Source: Rickettsia endosymbiont of Gonocerus acuteangulatus
GTDB lineage: Bacteria > Pseudomonadota > Alphaproteobacteria > Rickettsiales > Rickettsiaceae
NCBI RefSeq assembly: GCF_964026435.1
Contig: NZ_OZ032147.1
Span: 1,364,001 to 1,428,000, forward strand
Direction: 5' to 3'
Length of the DNA: 64,000 nt
The notes beneath the pieces are model-generated. The model was not told the origin of the DNA and searched no databases. It saw only the letters and a list, made by a program, of their open reading frames with translations. Numbering within the stretch: the stretch's first letter is position 1; the number at the start of each line of letters is the position of its first letter. Below, one piece after another: positions 9,965 through 19,589 of this stretch. The position numbers and the translations under genes were made by a program.

Positions 9965-10018
9965 GTTTAATTATTTTTACAATAATTTATCACTTTTTTA
10001 CTCATAGCGTAAGTTTTG

Positions 10019-10477
10019 TAAACCTTATAAAGCTGTAAAAGAGTTGACATTTTCAGATGAAGAGATCAGGCATGGAGTAGAGATTCATATAAAAGGCTTT
10101 GCTAAAAATAAGCATGTTAATTTGTTTAAATTTACTGTTTCTACCAACAGAGTTGAGTATGTTGTTACCAATAACAAAACTCAAAAATCTTCTAAAGCTG
10201 CACAAGATGAGTGTGGCTTTCGATGGGTAATTGAGAGCATGCACAGAGAAATTAAGCAACTTACTGGGATAGAACGTTGTCAATGCAGGAAACAGCGTAT
10301 TCAACGTAATCATATTAGTTGGGCATTTTTAGTTTGGGCATTTCTCAAAAGGACTGCAAATACAATCGGTAAAACGGTTTACCAAATAAAGTTAGGGCTT
10401 TTAGATGACTATATGCAACAACAGCTGTGCGTTCTCCATCTTTACGATATTTAGAACCAAACATAGCGTAAGTTTTG
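10019..10477 (+). mobile_element. IS701-like copy F2, right part
   Basis: Continuation of F2 from TAAACCTTATAAAGC to the right 16-bp end. It encodes the transposase C-terminus, with a 2-bp insertion near 10428 that changes the last codons. It is followed by GAGT, the partner of the duplication at 7315. Confidence 0.88.
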
Positions 10478-10516
10478 GAGTCTTACTTTAAAGAAAATTA
10501 ATTATAGCATAAATCA

Positions 10517-11077
10517 TTAAGATACTGACAATTTAATAGTATTAAAAACAGCATCATAAAATGTTTCAAAATCTCCTACAACTTTCCTAATTTCATTTTT
10601 TATCTTAAACCAGTAATGCTCTATAGGATTTAAATCAGGAGAGTAAGTTGGTAAATACAATATGGTACAACCAACGGATTCAATGAACTCTTTAACTTTA
10701 GAATTTTTATGAAAATTAATGTTATCCATAATAACGGTTTGCCCAGGTTGTAATTCTGTAATTAATACATCCCTAATATAAGTTTTAAAGACCTCTGTAT
10801 TACAATTACCTTCAAATATTACAGGAGCAATAAGATTACCATTACAAAGACCAGCTATCATACTTATTCTAAATTTATGTTGATACACCTTTTCTCCATA
10901 ACACCTTTGTCCTATAATGCTCCATCCATACTCTTTGCAAGCATTATCCTCTATTCCAGATTCATCAAGATATACTAATTTGTCTTTTGTGATGGTTTGT
11001 ATCTTTGCTATAAATTCATTTCTTAATTTAATATCTCTTTTCGGATGAAAATGAGTTTTGTTTATAGCTATAGCCAA
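10517..11077 (-). CDS. IS630 transposase, second frame (DDE domain)
   Basis: 186-codon frame with the DDE catalytic region: YLDESGIEDN, VIMDNINFHKN and PTYSPDLNPIEHYWF. It overlaps the helix-turn-helix frame by about 50 bp. In copy 4 (27678) the two halves are joined in one frame, so the functional enzyme is probably a fusion of both made by slippage. In this copy the adenine run at the joint is interrupted by a C, which should weaken slippage. Confidence 0.85.
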   Translation of the reverse strand: MAIAINKTHFHPKRDIKLRNEFIAKIQTITKDKLVYLDESGIEDNACKEYGWSIIGQRCYGEKVYQHKFRISMIAGLCNGNLIAPVIFEGNCNTEVFKTYIRDVLITELQPGQTVIMDNINFHKNSKVKEFIESVGCTILYLPTYSPDLNPIEHYWFKIKNEIRKVVGDFETFYDAVFNTIKLSVS

Positions 11078-11387
11078 GTTTTCTGATTTGTCTTAAAATA
11101 GTTACAGATGCAATATTACCCCATTGCTTTGCTAACTCCTTTGATGTTTTATTCATATTAGCTTTAAAAAATTCTTTAAAAGATTCTGAATCTTTTATCT
11201 TATGACTATGTCCTTTCTGATAACCAGTTGCTGCTTCTAAAGTACCTTGCTTATCTTTTAATTTTTTCCATTTATATATAGTATCACGACTTACATTAAA
11301 TAATTTACTTACCTTACTTATTCGTATCCCTGCTTCTACAGCTTTTATAACTCTTAGTCTTAGTTCTATTGCATATGCTCGTGCCAT
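11028..11387 (-). CDS. IS630 transposase, first frame (HTH domain)
   Basis: 119-codon frame starting MARAYAIELRLRVIKAVEAG, with a helix-turn-helix (RISKVSKLFNVSRDTIYKWKKL) that would bind the element ends. It ends at SFSSEKRY just past the joint with the DDE frame. Confidence 0.85.
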   Translation of the reverse strand: MARAYAIELRLRVIKAVEAGIRISKVSKLFNVSRDTIYKWKKLKDKQGTLEAATGYQKGHSHKIKDSESFKEFFKANMNKTSKELAKQWGNIASVTILRQIRKLGYSYKQNSFSSEKRY

Positions 11388-11466
11388 ATCTCTTTACATG
11401 CTTGTTAATATTTGCTTACTATAACATGATACTCTCGCTCTGTCAGTACCTTAATGACTTATGCTA

Positions 11467-11712
11467 TATGATGGTCCATTAGACAATAAAGGACACGCTG
11501 AAATGCGAATTGTCGATTATTTAAGAAAAAGAAACAGTGATCCTAATAACAAATTAGATGAAAATATTATAGGATTATCTAAACTTTGTTGTATAAGTTG
11601 TGATGTAGAAATAAATAACTCAAATTTAGAATTTAAGATTAAGGGGAGTGACGGTAAAGAACATAGCGTTAATTATGTTTATTTTTCTGGATTCCCGCTT
11701 CCGCAGGAATGA
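11467..11712 (+). pseudogene. OTT_1508-like deaminase domain fragment
   Basis: About 80 codons contain GHAEMRIVDYL followed 35 residues later by IGLSKLCCISC. A His-Ala-Glu triad plus a Cys-x-x-Cys motif is the zinc site of the cytidine-deaminase fold, and GLSKLCC.SC is close to what I know of OTT_1508-type deaminases, found in Rickettsiales and in toxin-like proteins. The 5' side is cut by IS630. Across the IS the frame joins the alpha-2-macroglobulin-like fragment (KKIN then YDGPLDN), but any TA-flanked junction could do this by chance. The 3' end runs into a short repeat (GFPLPQE), so the natural C-terminus is also lost. Family call by motif only. Confidence 0.6.
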
Positions 11713-11716
11713 CATC
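11690..11716. repeat. Short RPE remnant
   Basis: GATTCCCGCTTCCGCAGGAA followed by TGACA is the half-element seen in many rickettsial intergenic repeats; it supplies the last codons and stop of the deaminase fragment. Confidence 0.5.
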
Positions 11717-11769
11717 AGAACCATGTAAAAACTTAGGTACAAGAAACTTGTTCAAATTAAACGACTATA

Positions 11770-12909
11770 CTATACTTTTACAGGCATGACGACAAATATA
11801 TCCTTAGGGCTTTCAGGGAATTTAATGAGTACAGGAGCTGAAACGCTTGAGAAATATAGCTCTACTAAATCTGATTTTATAACCTTTAGAACATCTTCTA
11901 AATATTGCGGATTGAAGCCTATATCTAAATTAGTTTCACCACTATACTCGTAAAAATTTTCTGTCTCTTTTGAAGAATTAATAACTTCTTTTGCATTTCC
12001 TCGTGCTTCCCCTATTGCACTGATCTCTAGAGCTTCACCGGATAGTGACAATTTCACAGCTCTGAACTTTTCAACTGTTATTATTGCTATTCGCTCGATA
12101 GTATCGGCAAATATTTTGCGGTTAATTACTAGTTTTGAGCTGCTATTTTCTGGAATAAAGCTACTGTAATCAGGGAAAGTACCATCAATTAGTTTTGATA
12201 GCATAATAACATTTTCATTGCATATGAACTTAATCTTATTACTGCTTAAAAGTATTTCTATATCCGCATTTGCATTTTTAGAATCTTTTACTATTTTTAA
12301 AATCTCTTCAGCACTTTTTTGCGGCAATATAACACCGAAATCATCTATTTTTTCAGCTAATTCTACAGACGAAACGGAAAGCCTATGCCCATCGGTACTT
12401 GCTGCGTAAAACTCTCCATCTTTTACATGCAAATAAATGCCGTTTAGATTATAACGAGTCTCATCTAAAGAAACCGAAAATTTTGTTGATTCGATTATTT
12501 TAGCAAACTCGGCACAAGAAATTTTAAAGCTAGCTTCTGGATTAATATTATCCATCACAGGAAAAGACTCTACCGGCAGAGTAAATAAATTAAAGCGACA
12601 ATTTTTTCCTGTTATTTCAAGCCCTGTAGTACCTAAATCAGTTAAGGTAAGCTCTGAATCAGGAAGCTTTCTCACTATATCATTTAAAGTTTTAGTGGAG
12701 ACAGTAAGCTCGCCTTCACTTACTACCTGTACTCCTATTTTTTGGCTTAAATATAAGTCCATATTGGTAGAGCTAAGCTCTAACAGCCCATCCTTTGCTG
12801 ATAATTTAATATTTGCAAGCTCGGATATTACATTACGTTTTTCAACAACAGAACTAGCAAAACCAAGTGCTTGAACTAATGTTTTTGTCTCAACTATTAC
12901 CTTTAACAT
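11770..12909 (-). CDS. dnaN: DNA polymerase III beta subunit (sliding clamp)
   Basis: 379-residue product that forms the ring clamp tethering the replicative polymerase to DNA. The sequence runs from [26 protein letters not shown], the usual start of DnaN, to a C-terminus [13 protein letters not shown] that matches the conserved VMPM-type clamp end. Length is normal and the frame is intact. It lies 4 bp after pheT on the same strand, so pheS-pheT-dnaN is probably one transcript. This placement, away from dnaA, is expected in Rickettsia where the oriC cluster is dispersed. Confidence 0.95.
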   Translation of the reverse strand: MLKVIVETKTLVQALGFASSVVEKRNVISELANIKLSAKDGLLELSSTNMDLYLSQKIGVQVVSEGELTVSTKTLNDIVRKLPDSELTLTDLGTTGLEITGKNCRFNLFTLPVESFPVMDNINPEASFKISCAEFAKIIESTKFSVSLDETRYNLNGIYLHVKDGEFYAASTDGHRLSVSSVELAEKIDDFGVILPQKSAEEILKIVKDSKNANADIEILLSSNKIKFICNENVIMLSKLIDGTFPDYSSFIPENSSSKLVINRKIFADTIERIAIITVEKFRAVKLSLSGEALEISAIGEARGNAKEVINSSKETENFYEYSGETNLDIGFNPQYLEDVLKVIKSDLVELYFSSVSAPVLIKFPESPKDIFVVMPVKV

Positions 12910-12913
12910 ATTG

Positions 12914-15379
12914 TTACTCTCTTAATGTTCCTTGAAATTTTTGTTCTATTGCAGTAACTAAATCTTTGCTGAATGAATTTAAATTATCTTCATTTAAAGT
13001 ACGATCATCAGCTTGAAGCCCTACTCTAATTGCAATAGACTTTTTATCTGAAGGTAATTTATCACCGCTATAAATATCAAATAATATAACTGATTTGACA
13101 AGCTTTTTGTTAAAATTATTTATGTATGATATTATTTCACCAACTGGTTGATCATGAGTTATAATAAATGCGTAATCTCTAAAATTAGCTTGGTAATCAG
13201 ATATTATAAACTCGTCTCTCTTGCCAAATTTAGCTTTAGGTGCAGGTAAATTTGTTATATTTAGCTCAAACGCAAATACGTCCTCTTTAATATCATAATG
13301 CTTTAATATTTTAGGATGTATCTGCCCAAAAGATCCTAATAAATTTTTCCCCAAGGCTAAATTTACCGATCTAGTCGGATGATAATATAAAGGTGTAGCC
13401 TGATTTGGTACAATACATTTCTCTATAGATAATCCTGCATAATCAAAGATATTTTCTAAATCACTTTTAAGATCAAAAATATCGTAGCTACGCCCCATTG
13501 AGTGAGGGTTTTTATTATTATATGAACCTGTTAAAATTGCCGTTAAATAGGTTGCTTCCGTATTTAACCCTATAAAATTTGGACCAACTTCAAAAAAAGC
13601 CATATCTTTTATAGAACGTGCAAGGTTTTTTCGAACTATATCAAGTAAATTTGGCACGATAGTAGGACGCATATAATCATCCTCAACGCTTATAGGATTC
13701 AGCAAAAATAGCTCATCTTTTAGCTCAGCAAATAATTTAGCATCCTTGCTATTCATAAATGAGTTGGTAACTACCTCATCATAACCTTTGCTTGCAAGTA
13801 TCCTTTTAAAGCTTGAGATTCTTTTATGTTCTCTTAAACGGTTATTATCTTGGTCTAATTCCGGTAGTTTTATGTTCTCTATCTTATCATAACCATAAAC
13901 ACGGGTTATTTCTTCTACAACATCCTCTAAAATATTTATATCATGACGCCAAGCCGGAGGAGTTACTTGTATTACATCTTTTTCGGTATCGGTAGCAAAT
14001 CCAAGTTTATTTAAAACAGCCTCTATCTCTTTGATATTTAATTTAATTCCAGTAATTTTTTGTAGATAATCTGCTGGAAAATCCAACGTTTTTTTTGCGG
14101 GTTCTTTTTTACCAGATATTACTATTTCTGATACTTCACCACCATCACATATTGATAAAATAAGGTCAGTTGCTATATTTAAAGCTTTTTCGATAAAGTT
14201 TCTATCAATATTACGTTCAAAACGATATCTAGAATCAGTATCGATTTGTAGCCGCCTACCGCTCGCTGCAACCATCTTAGCATTAAAACAAGCAGCTTCT
14301 AGTAAGATATTAGTTGTATTACTATCACAGCTAGTACTAACTCCGCCAATGATACCAGCTAAAGCTTGCACGCCATTATCGTCCTTTACAACTAGATCGC
14401 TTTCATTAAGTAGATATTGTTTATCGTTCAGGGCGTGGAATCCATTTTTGTCATCACTGTCATACCGTGGCTTGACCACGGTATCTTTGGAATTTTCTTG
14501 GATCCCGCGGTCAAGCCGCGGGATGACATTTTCCTCGCAATGACGACTTACACTAACATCCCCCCTTAACTTATCCGCATCATAAGCATGCATTGGTTGA
14601 CCGAAGCTATAGGACATATAATTTGTCACATCAACTATGCTTGATATAGGCTTTACACCAATATTTTTAAGCAATTTCTGGAGCCAATCAGGGCTTGGTT
14701 TATTCTTTAAATTTCGTATTTCTCTGAACGTAAATAATGGGCAAGCTTCTTTATCTTGTACACTAAGCTTTACTTTGGAACTAAATGTACTTTTCACCTC
14801 AGGGATTTCTAGCTCTTTTAGCGTCCCGATTCCTTTTGCTGCCAAATCTCTTGCGATGCCATAAACCCCTAAAGCATCTCCGCGGTTAGGAGTAACGTTA
14901 ATAACAAATACTTGACCGTCTAAGCCGTAACATTTGGTAAAAGACTCACCGATTACGGCATCTTCAGGTAACTCCATAATCCCCTCAGACTCAGAAGCTA
15001 ATAATAATTCCTCTTCAGAACAAAGCATACCGCAACTTTTTGCCCCTCTAATATTAGATTCCTTAATCTTAAATTTGCCATTGGGAATTTCAACACCGAT
15101 ATTAGCCAGTACTACTTTTATGCCGGCTCTTGCATTGCTTGCACCGCAAACTATTTGCAAATTGCCGTTCTTGGTTTCAACTTCACAAATCTTTAATTTA
15201 TCGGCTGAGGGATGTGGTTTAGTACTTACTATATATGCTACTTCAAACTTTTGTAGATCTGCCGCTTTGTCAATTATTTCTTCTACTTCAAGCCCAATAG
15301 CAGTTAAGCTTTCAGCAATTTCAGTAACTGAAGCTGATGTATCTAAAAACTGTTTTAACCATGAGAAGGTAAATTTCAT
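12914..15379 (-). CDS. pheT: Phenylalanyl-tRNA synthetase beta subunit, with in-frame RPE insert
   Basis: 821-residue beta chain of the alpha2-beta2 PheRS, which charges tRNA-Phe. The N-terminal tRNA-binding OB domain (residues about 40-150, [20 protein letters not shown]), the B3/B4 editing region, B5 and the C-terminal anticodon-binding domain ([13 protein letters not shown]) are present in order. The length is about 25-30 residues more than expected because residues of about 277-311 are encoded by a palindromic element inserted in frame (see separate entry). Its ATG overlaps the pheS stop by 4 bp, which indicates coupled translation. No frameshift is present, so the gene should be functional. 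Confidence 0.95.
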   Translation of the reverse strand: MKFTFSWLKQFLDTSASVTEIAESLTAIGLEVEEIIDKAADLQKFEVAYIVSTKPHPSADKLKICEVETKNGNLQIVCGASNARAGIKVVLANIGVEIPNGKFKIKESNIRGAKSCGMLCSEEELLLASESEGIMELPEDAVIGESFTKCYGLDGQVFVINVTPNRGDALGVYGIARDLAAKGIGTLKELEIPEVKSTFSSKVKLSVQDKEACPLFTFREIRNLKNKPSPDWLQKLLKNIGVKPISSIVDVTNYMSYSFGQPMHAYDADKLRGDVSVSRHCEENVIPRLDRGIQENSKDTVVKPRYDSDDKNGFHALNDKQYLLNESDLVVKDDNGVQALAGIIGGVSTSCDSNTTNILLEAACFNAKMVAASGRRLQIDTDSRYRFERNIDRNFIEKALNIATDLILSICDGGEVSEIVISGKKEPAKKTLDFPADYLQKITGIKLNIKEIEAVLNKLGFATDTEKDVIQVTPPAWRHDINILEDVVEEITRVYGYDKIENIKLPELDQDNNRLREHKRISSFKRILASKGYDEVVTNSFMNSKDAKLFAELKDELFLLNPISVEDDYMRPTIVPNLLDIVRKNLARSIKDMAFFEVGPNFIGLNTEATYLTAILTGSYNNKNPHSMGRSYDIFDLKSDLENIFDYAGLSIEKCIVPNQATPLYYHPTRSVNLALGKNLLGSFGQIHPKILKHYDIKEDVFAFELNITNLPAPKAKFGKRDEFIISDYQANFRDYAFIITHDQPVGEIISYINNFNKKLVKSVILFDIYSGDKLPSDKKSIAIRVGLQADDRTLNEDNLNSFSKDLVTAIEQKFQGTLRE
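14446..14548 (-). repeat. RPE inserted in frame inside pheT
   Basis: On the coding strand it starts GTCATTGCGAGGAAAATG, holds the palindrome GTCATCCCGCGGCTTGACC / GGTCAAGCCACGGTATGAC, and ends near GTGATGAC. It is translated as about 35 residues including [14 protein letters not shown], the peptide typical of rickettsial palindromic elements. The flanking protein sequence ([11 protein letters not shown] and [11 protein letters not shown]) is normal PheT. Confidence 0.88.
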
Positions 15380-16425
15380 TTCGTAAGCCTTCTTGCTAAA
15401 TTTGGTATATCAAAGCCTGAGAAGCTATAATGTTTGAGCCAACGCATATCACCTTCAAAAAATTGTCTTAAATCTTTAATATTATATTTCAGCATCGCAA
15501 AACGCTCTACCCCAAGTCCAAAAGCAAAGCCTTGATATTGGCTACTATCAATGCCGACATTTTTAAGTACGTTTGGGTGAACCATTCCACAGCCCAAAAC
15601 CTCAAGCCATTTATCAGTTTTGCTCATCCTAATATCAACTTCGGCTGAAGGTTCAGTAAATGGGAAGAAGCTTGGTCTAAAACGTAGTTCAATATTCGAG
15701 TTTTCAAAAAAGTTTCTTATAAATTCCGTGATGACATATTTTAAATGTCCCATATTAATATCTTTATCAATAACAAGCCCCTCTATTTGGTGAAACATCG
15801 GCGTATGAGTCATGTCAGAATCCGATCTATAAGTCCTACCTGGTGCTATAAATCTAAAAGGCGGTTTGCCGTTTTTCATTGCTCTAATCTGCACTGTGGA
15901 TGTATGAGTACGAAGCAGTAACGGCTTATCATTTTCCTGACCTTTTAAATAGAAAGTATCATGCATTTGCCTTGCAGGATGGTCATCCTCAAAATTAAGA
16001 GCAGTAAAATTATGAAAATCATTATCAATATTCGGACCGCTTTCTATCGAAAAACCAAACTTAGCAAATACTTGGATTAATTCCTCCATACACTGAGTTA
16101 TTGGGTGAATTGAACCTTGCTTATATTTTCTTGCTGGAATAGTTAAATCAATTTTATCACTAGAGAGTTTAAGATTTAATTCCTCTTCTTCCAAAATTTC
16201 TTCTTTGGCTTTTATTATATTCTGTATTTCTTCTTTTAACTTATTGATTTTTAAGCCAAATTCTTTGCGATCCTGCTCACTTAAAGAACCTAACTTTTTA
16301 AGCTCATTAGTAACTATGCCATTTTTACCAAAAAACTCTACTTTATATTCTTGTAAAGTTTTTAAGCTTTGCACGAGCAAAATTTTCTCTTCCGCCAGCC
16401 TTAATATTGTTTCTATATTATCCAT
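15376..16425 (-). CDS. pheS: Phenylalanyl-tRNA synthetase alpha subunit
   Basis: 349-residue catalytic chain of PheRS. It has an N-terminal coiled coil (residues about 1-90), then the class II core with the motif 2 region [13 protein letters not shown] and the motif 3 region [14 protein letters not shown] that holds ATP. Length is normal. It is first in the pheS-pheT-dnaN run and overlaps pheT by 4 bp. No regulatory attenuator is obvious in the 118 bp between it and mtaB, which instead holds a short repeat. Confidence 0.95.
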   Translation of the reverse strand: MDNIETILRLAEEKILLVQSLKTLQEYKVEFFGKNGIVTNELKKLGSLSEQDRKEFGLKINKLKEEIQNIIKAKEEILEEEELNLKLSSDKIDLTIPARKYKQGSIHPITQCMEELIQVFAKFGFSIESGPNIDNDFHNFTALNFEDDHPARQMHDTFYLKGQENDKPLLLRTHTSTVQIRAMKNGKPPFRFIAPGRTYRSDSDMTHTPMFHQIEGLVIDKDINMGHLKYVITEFIRNFFENSNIELRFRPSFFPFTEPSAEVDIRMSKTDKWLEVLGCGMVHPNVLKNVGIDSSQYQGFAFGLGVERFAMLKYNIKDLRQFFEGDMRWLKHYSFSGFDIPNLARRLTK

Positions 16426-16469
16426 GATTTTTTGTTTTTATTGTATTTTATATGCCACTGCATAGCTCT

Positions 16470-16545
16470 ATGTCATTCCCAACAATGGAGGGAATCCAAT
16501 TATATTGTCATCCCGTGGACAAACAACAGGATGACCCCATTGATT
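16470..16545. repeat. Short RPE-type repeat
   Basis: TGTCATTCCCAACAATGGAG, then GTCATCCCGTGG and GGATGACCCC: a degraded palindromic element between pheS and mtaB. Confidence 0.5.
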
Positions 16546-17791
16546 AAACTAATACACATTTCATACATCCATCCTCCATCCCCACTAGCTTCGCTTTAAA
16601 TATCTGCCCTATTTCTAGTGGTTCATCGAGCTTTACCGGTATAAAATTCTCTGTGTGAGCTATATTATTATTCTCTACTAATAACTCCACTTTCTGCCCT
16701 ATATGCTTCCTGAAAAACTTAGCTAATTGCTTCTGCCCTTCTTGTCTTAGAATTTCAGCTCTTTCTTTTCTTATAGCTTTCGGTACTTGGGGCATACGAG
16801 CCGCCGGTGTTCCCTCACGCTCCGAATACGGAAAAACATGTAAATATTGCAACTCAGCTTCTGCAATTAACTTCCTAGTATTTTCAAATATTTCAGGGGT
16901 TTCCGTTGGAAAACCTGCTATAATATCAGCTCCAAAAGATACTTCAGGTCTAATTGCTCGCAGCCTGTTACAAAATTCGATTATTTCAGCTCTATTATGC
17001 CGTCTTTTCATCCGCTTTAATATCATATCATCGCCTGCTTGCAAACTAATATGAAAATGCGGCATTATTCTTTTATTATAGGCTAAAAGCTCAAAAAGCT
17101 CATCATCTATTTCGGCTACATCTACCGAAGATAGCCGAAGCCTTTTTAAATCTGGAACTAAATTTAAAACCCTTTTTATCATCTGAGCAAAGGTTGGGCT
17201 TCCGGGCAAATCACCACCATAAGCCGTAACATCAACACCGGTAAAAACCACTTCCTTAAAGCCATTTAATACTAAATGCTTCACTTGTTCGGCTATAGCT
17301 CCGATCGCTGTTGACCTGCTTCTACCTCTACCATAGGGAATTATACAAAAAGTACAATTATGATCGCAACCATTTTGCACCTGAATAAAAGCCCGAGATT
17401 TGCCATCAAAACTACTAATTAGATGGTTTGCGGTCTCTTTCACTGACATTATATCGTTAACAACTACTTTTTCATCATTAATTTGATAATGACTTGGCAG
17501 CAGCTTTTCCTCATTACCTATAACCTTGTTAACTTCTGGCATATCGCCATACATTTTAGGATTAGTTTGAGCACTACAACCGGTGACAATAATTTTTAAA
17601 TCAGGATTATTTTTTTTAGCGGCACGAATAGCTTGACGTGCTTGTTTTTCAGCAGATTTTGTTACTGCACAAGTATTAAATACTGCGACATTGTCAAGCC
17701 CTGAAGCTGCAAGATTTTTCATAATTATCTCGCTTTCATAGATATTAAGGCGGCAACCAAATGTTACTATTTCTTGCTTAAGATTACTCAC
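16544..17791 (-). CDS. mtaB: tRNA t6A37 methylthiotransferase MtaB
   Basis: 415-residue radical-SAM enzyme that adds a methylthio group to t6A at position 37 of ANN-decoding tRNAs. The N-terminal MTTase domain has Cys13, Cys41 and Cys72 for the auxiliary cluster; the radical-SAM motif is Cys142-x3-Cys146-x2-Cys149 (CDHNCTFC); a short TRAM-like tail ends the protein (EIGQIFKAKLVGMEDGCMKC). The length fits MtaB better than MiaB or RimO. It overlaps dapF by 8 bp, so the two are co-transcribed and probably translationally coupled. Intact frame. Confidence 0.93.
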   Translation of the reverse strand: MSNLKQEIVTFGCRLNIYESEIIMKNLAASGLDNVAVFNTCAVTKSAEKQARQAIRAAKKNNPDLKIIVTGCSAQTNPKMYGDMPEVNKVIGNEEKLLPSHYQINDEKVVVNDIMSVKETANHLISSFDGKSRAFIQVQNGCDHNCTFCIIPYGRGRSRSTAIGAIAEQVKHLVLNGFKEVVFTGVDVTAYGGDLPGSPTFAQMIKRVLNLVPDLKRLRLSSVDVAEIDDELFELLAYNKRIMPHFHISLQAGDDMILKRMKRRHNRAEIIEFCNRLRAIRPEVSFGADIIAGFPTETPEIFENTRKLIAEAELQYLHVFPYSEREGTPAARMPQVPKAIRKERAEILRQEGQKQLAKFFRKHIGQKVELLVENNNIAHTENFIPVKLDEPLEIGQIFKAKLVGMEDGCMKCVLV

Positions 17792-18593
17792 AATAATATA
17801 CCCCTTGAGCTACCATCGTAGCCGGTCCTTGCATTATTATATTACCATTTTCCTCTTTCATAATAAGGTTACCATGTTTAAATACTACTTTACATGGTGA
17901 GTGAATAAAACCGAGCTTTAAACCAGCAGCAAAGCTACCGCAAGCACCACTACCACAAGCAAGAGTTAGTCCTGCTCCACGCTCCCAAACTGATAGATAA
18001 ATTTTATTATCCCTAACCTCGGCAAAATTAACATTAACACCATCTATAAACAAATCTTTATCCTGTAATTTCTCACCGACAATTTTTTGATCTTGCAGCT
18101 CTAACTTACTAAAAATAACCAAATGCGGATTACTGATATCAACACAAATAGTTTCCTTTAAATCAATCATATAACGTTCAGCAAACTCCCAAATATTATC
18201 ACGACTTGGCATCCAAGATTCATTAAAACTAACCCCACCTACATTAACACTAATATTATTTGCATCTATAACATGACATAATAATTTCTTATTACCTACT
18301 ACTACAGTAATATCTTTTTTACCTGTATCAAGATAGATCAATTTTGCTAAACATCTCGTAGCATTACCGCATAATTTAGCACTAGAACCATCAATATTAT
18401 AGATAATCATTTCGTAAGAATCATTTTGCTCTTCGTAGATAATAAATTGATCGCATCCAATACCTAAATGACGTTCTGCCATACTCTTTGCCAGTTGTGA
18501 TAAATCGTATGTACCAGTTAAATCTTTCTTGTTAATAATAACGAAATCATTACCAAGACCATGCATTTTTACAAAGTTAATCTTACTACTCAT
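17784..18593 (-). CDS. dapF: Diaminopimelate epimerase
   Basis: 269-residue enzyme converting LL- to meso-diaminopimelate for peptidoglycan and lysine. Both catalytic cysteines are present, Cys75 in LCGNATR and Cys213 in ACGSGACGS, as well as the N-terminal signature MHGLGNDFV. Length is normal. It is the first gene of the dapF-mtaB pair and is transcribed away from the Rpn nuclease gene; the shared divergent promoter must lie in about 88 bp. The asd fragment at the window start belongs to the same pathway but is not in this operon. Confidence 0.95.
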   Translation of the reverse strand: MSSKINFVKMHGLGNDFVIINKKDLTGTYDLSQLAKSMAERHLGIGCDQFIIYEEQNDSYEMIIYNIDGSSAKLCGNATRCLAKLIYLDTGKKDITVVVGNKKLLCHVIDANNISVNVGGVSFNESWMPSRDNIWEFAERYMIDLKETICVDISNPHLVIFSKLELQDQKIVGEKLQDKDLFIDGVNVNFAEVRDNKIYLSVWERGAGLTLACGSGACGSFAAGLKLGFIHSPCKVVFKHGNLIMKEENGNIIMQGPATMVAQGVYYCE

Positions 18594-18681
18594 AATGTAA
18601 TTCTAATATTTAAGATTGTATTATAGCAAATTTCTTAGAATTTGCTATAATGAAGTTATTATATATCAAAATAGATTTCAA

Positions 18682-19587
18682 ATGCTACTTTCACGTTTCT
18701 TAGATCCTAAAAATAATTATGCCTTTTTAAAAATTTTCGGCACTGAAAAGAATAAGGACATACTTATCCATTTCTTAAATGATATTTTAGGTTATACAGG
18801 AGAAGAACAAATTAAAGAAGTTACTTTCTTAAAAACTAATCAAGACCCTGATATTGCAGTTTATAGACAATCTATCCTTGACGTGTTGTGCAAAGATGAA
18901 AATGGCACGCAATTTATTGTAGAAATGCCGGTAAGTAAACATCCAGGCTTTGAAAAAAGAGCCCAACTTTATGCAGCCAAAGCTTATTCAAGACAAATAA
19001 TTAAAGAGGATAAACATCATAAAAAAATGGCAGTATATGCAAAGCTAAAAGGCGTCATATTCCTTGCTATTGCTGATTTTGTCCTATTCCCAAATAAAAA
19101 GGACTGGAGATCAAACCATAGGCTACTTGATACTAAAACCTATGAGAATGATTTACAGAATTTTTATTTTATTTTTTTAGAATTAGAGAAATTTAACAAA
19201 GAACTAAATCAATTAGAGAATCTTCAAGAAAAATGGGCATATTTTTTTAAACATGCACATGAAAGTACATTAGAAGAAATGGAGCATTTAATAGGTCCTG
19301 ATCTTATTATGAAAAAAGCTTTTTACGCTTTAGATCAAGCTAGTTGGTCGGAAGAAGAACTCAACACCTATGAAAAAATGGTAAAAACCGAAATGGATAA
19401 TTTAGCTGTAGAAGAGCAGAAAATTATGGATGCCGAAGCTAGAGGTGAGGCACGAGGTGAAGCTAGGGCTAATTTAAAAGAATCAAAAATTGCTTTGGCT
19501 AAAAAAATGTTAGCTAAAAATAGGCCTTTAGAAGAAATTATCGATTTTACCGATTTAACTAAAGAAGAAATTGAGCAATTAAAGTAA
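18682..19587 (+). CDS. Rpn-family recombination-promoting nuclease / PD-(D/E)XK transposase-like protein
   Basis: 301-residue product that begins with the family hallmark FLDPKNNYAFLKIFGTEKNK and continues with DVLCKDENGTQFIVEMPV, where the Asp and Glu-x-Lys-like positions of the PD-(D/E)XK fold would be. In Rpn proteins this domain cuts DNA and promotes RecA-independent recombination; many copies lie in Rickettsia genomes. The C-terminus has a short repeat (EARGEARGEA) and a tail LAKKMLAKNRPLEEI typical of the family. I chose ATG 18682 because homology begins there; the frame is open further upstream to 18616. It stops 2 bp before the glycosyltransferase gene. Confidence 0.85.
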   Translation: MLLSRFLDPKNNYAFLKIFGTEKNKDILIHFLNDILGYTGEEQIKEVTFLKTNQDPDIAVYRQSILDVLCKDENGTQFIVEMPVSKHPGFEKRAQLYAAKAYSRQIIKEDKHHKKMAVYAKLKGVIFLAIADFVLFPNKKDWRSNHRLLDTKTYENDLQNFYFIFLELEKFNKELNQLENLQEKWAYFFKHAHESTLEEMEHLIGPDLIMKKAFYALDQASWSEEELNTYEKMVKTEMDNLAVEEQKIMDAEARGEARGEARANLKESKIALAKKMLAKNRPLEEIIDFTDLTKEEIEQLK

Positions 19588-19589
19588 AA

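Larger units (their letters stand above)
8780..10018 (-). mobile_element. IS701-like copy R2, carrying a MITE
   Basis: A complete reverse copy inserted inside F2 with target duplication TAAA. It is itself interrupted by a 125-bp MITE at 9754-9878. Both 16-bp ends are perfect. Confidence 0.92.
10505..11466 (-). mobile_element. IS630-family element copy 2, complete
   Basis: Uninterrupted 962-bp copy with imperfect inverted ends (TAGCATAAATCATTAAG at the left and the reverse complement of TAGCATAAGTCATTAAGG at the right) flanked by TA on both sides (10503-10504, 11467-11468). It carries two overlapping frames. Confidence 0.93.

Noticed and set aside
11467..11500. True in-frame fusion of alpha-2-macroglobulin and deaminase across IS630
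   Set aside because: The joint is in frame once IS630 is removed, but IS630 always leaves TA on both sides, so recombination between two IS630 copies would look the same; not enough to claim a fusion gene.
13813..13995. Open frames opposite pheT, dnaN and pheS (several of 60-150 codons)
   Set aside because: They lie antisense to intact, conserved genes and have no recognisable features.
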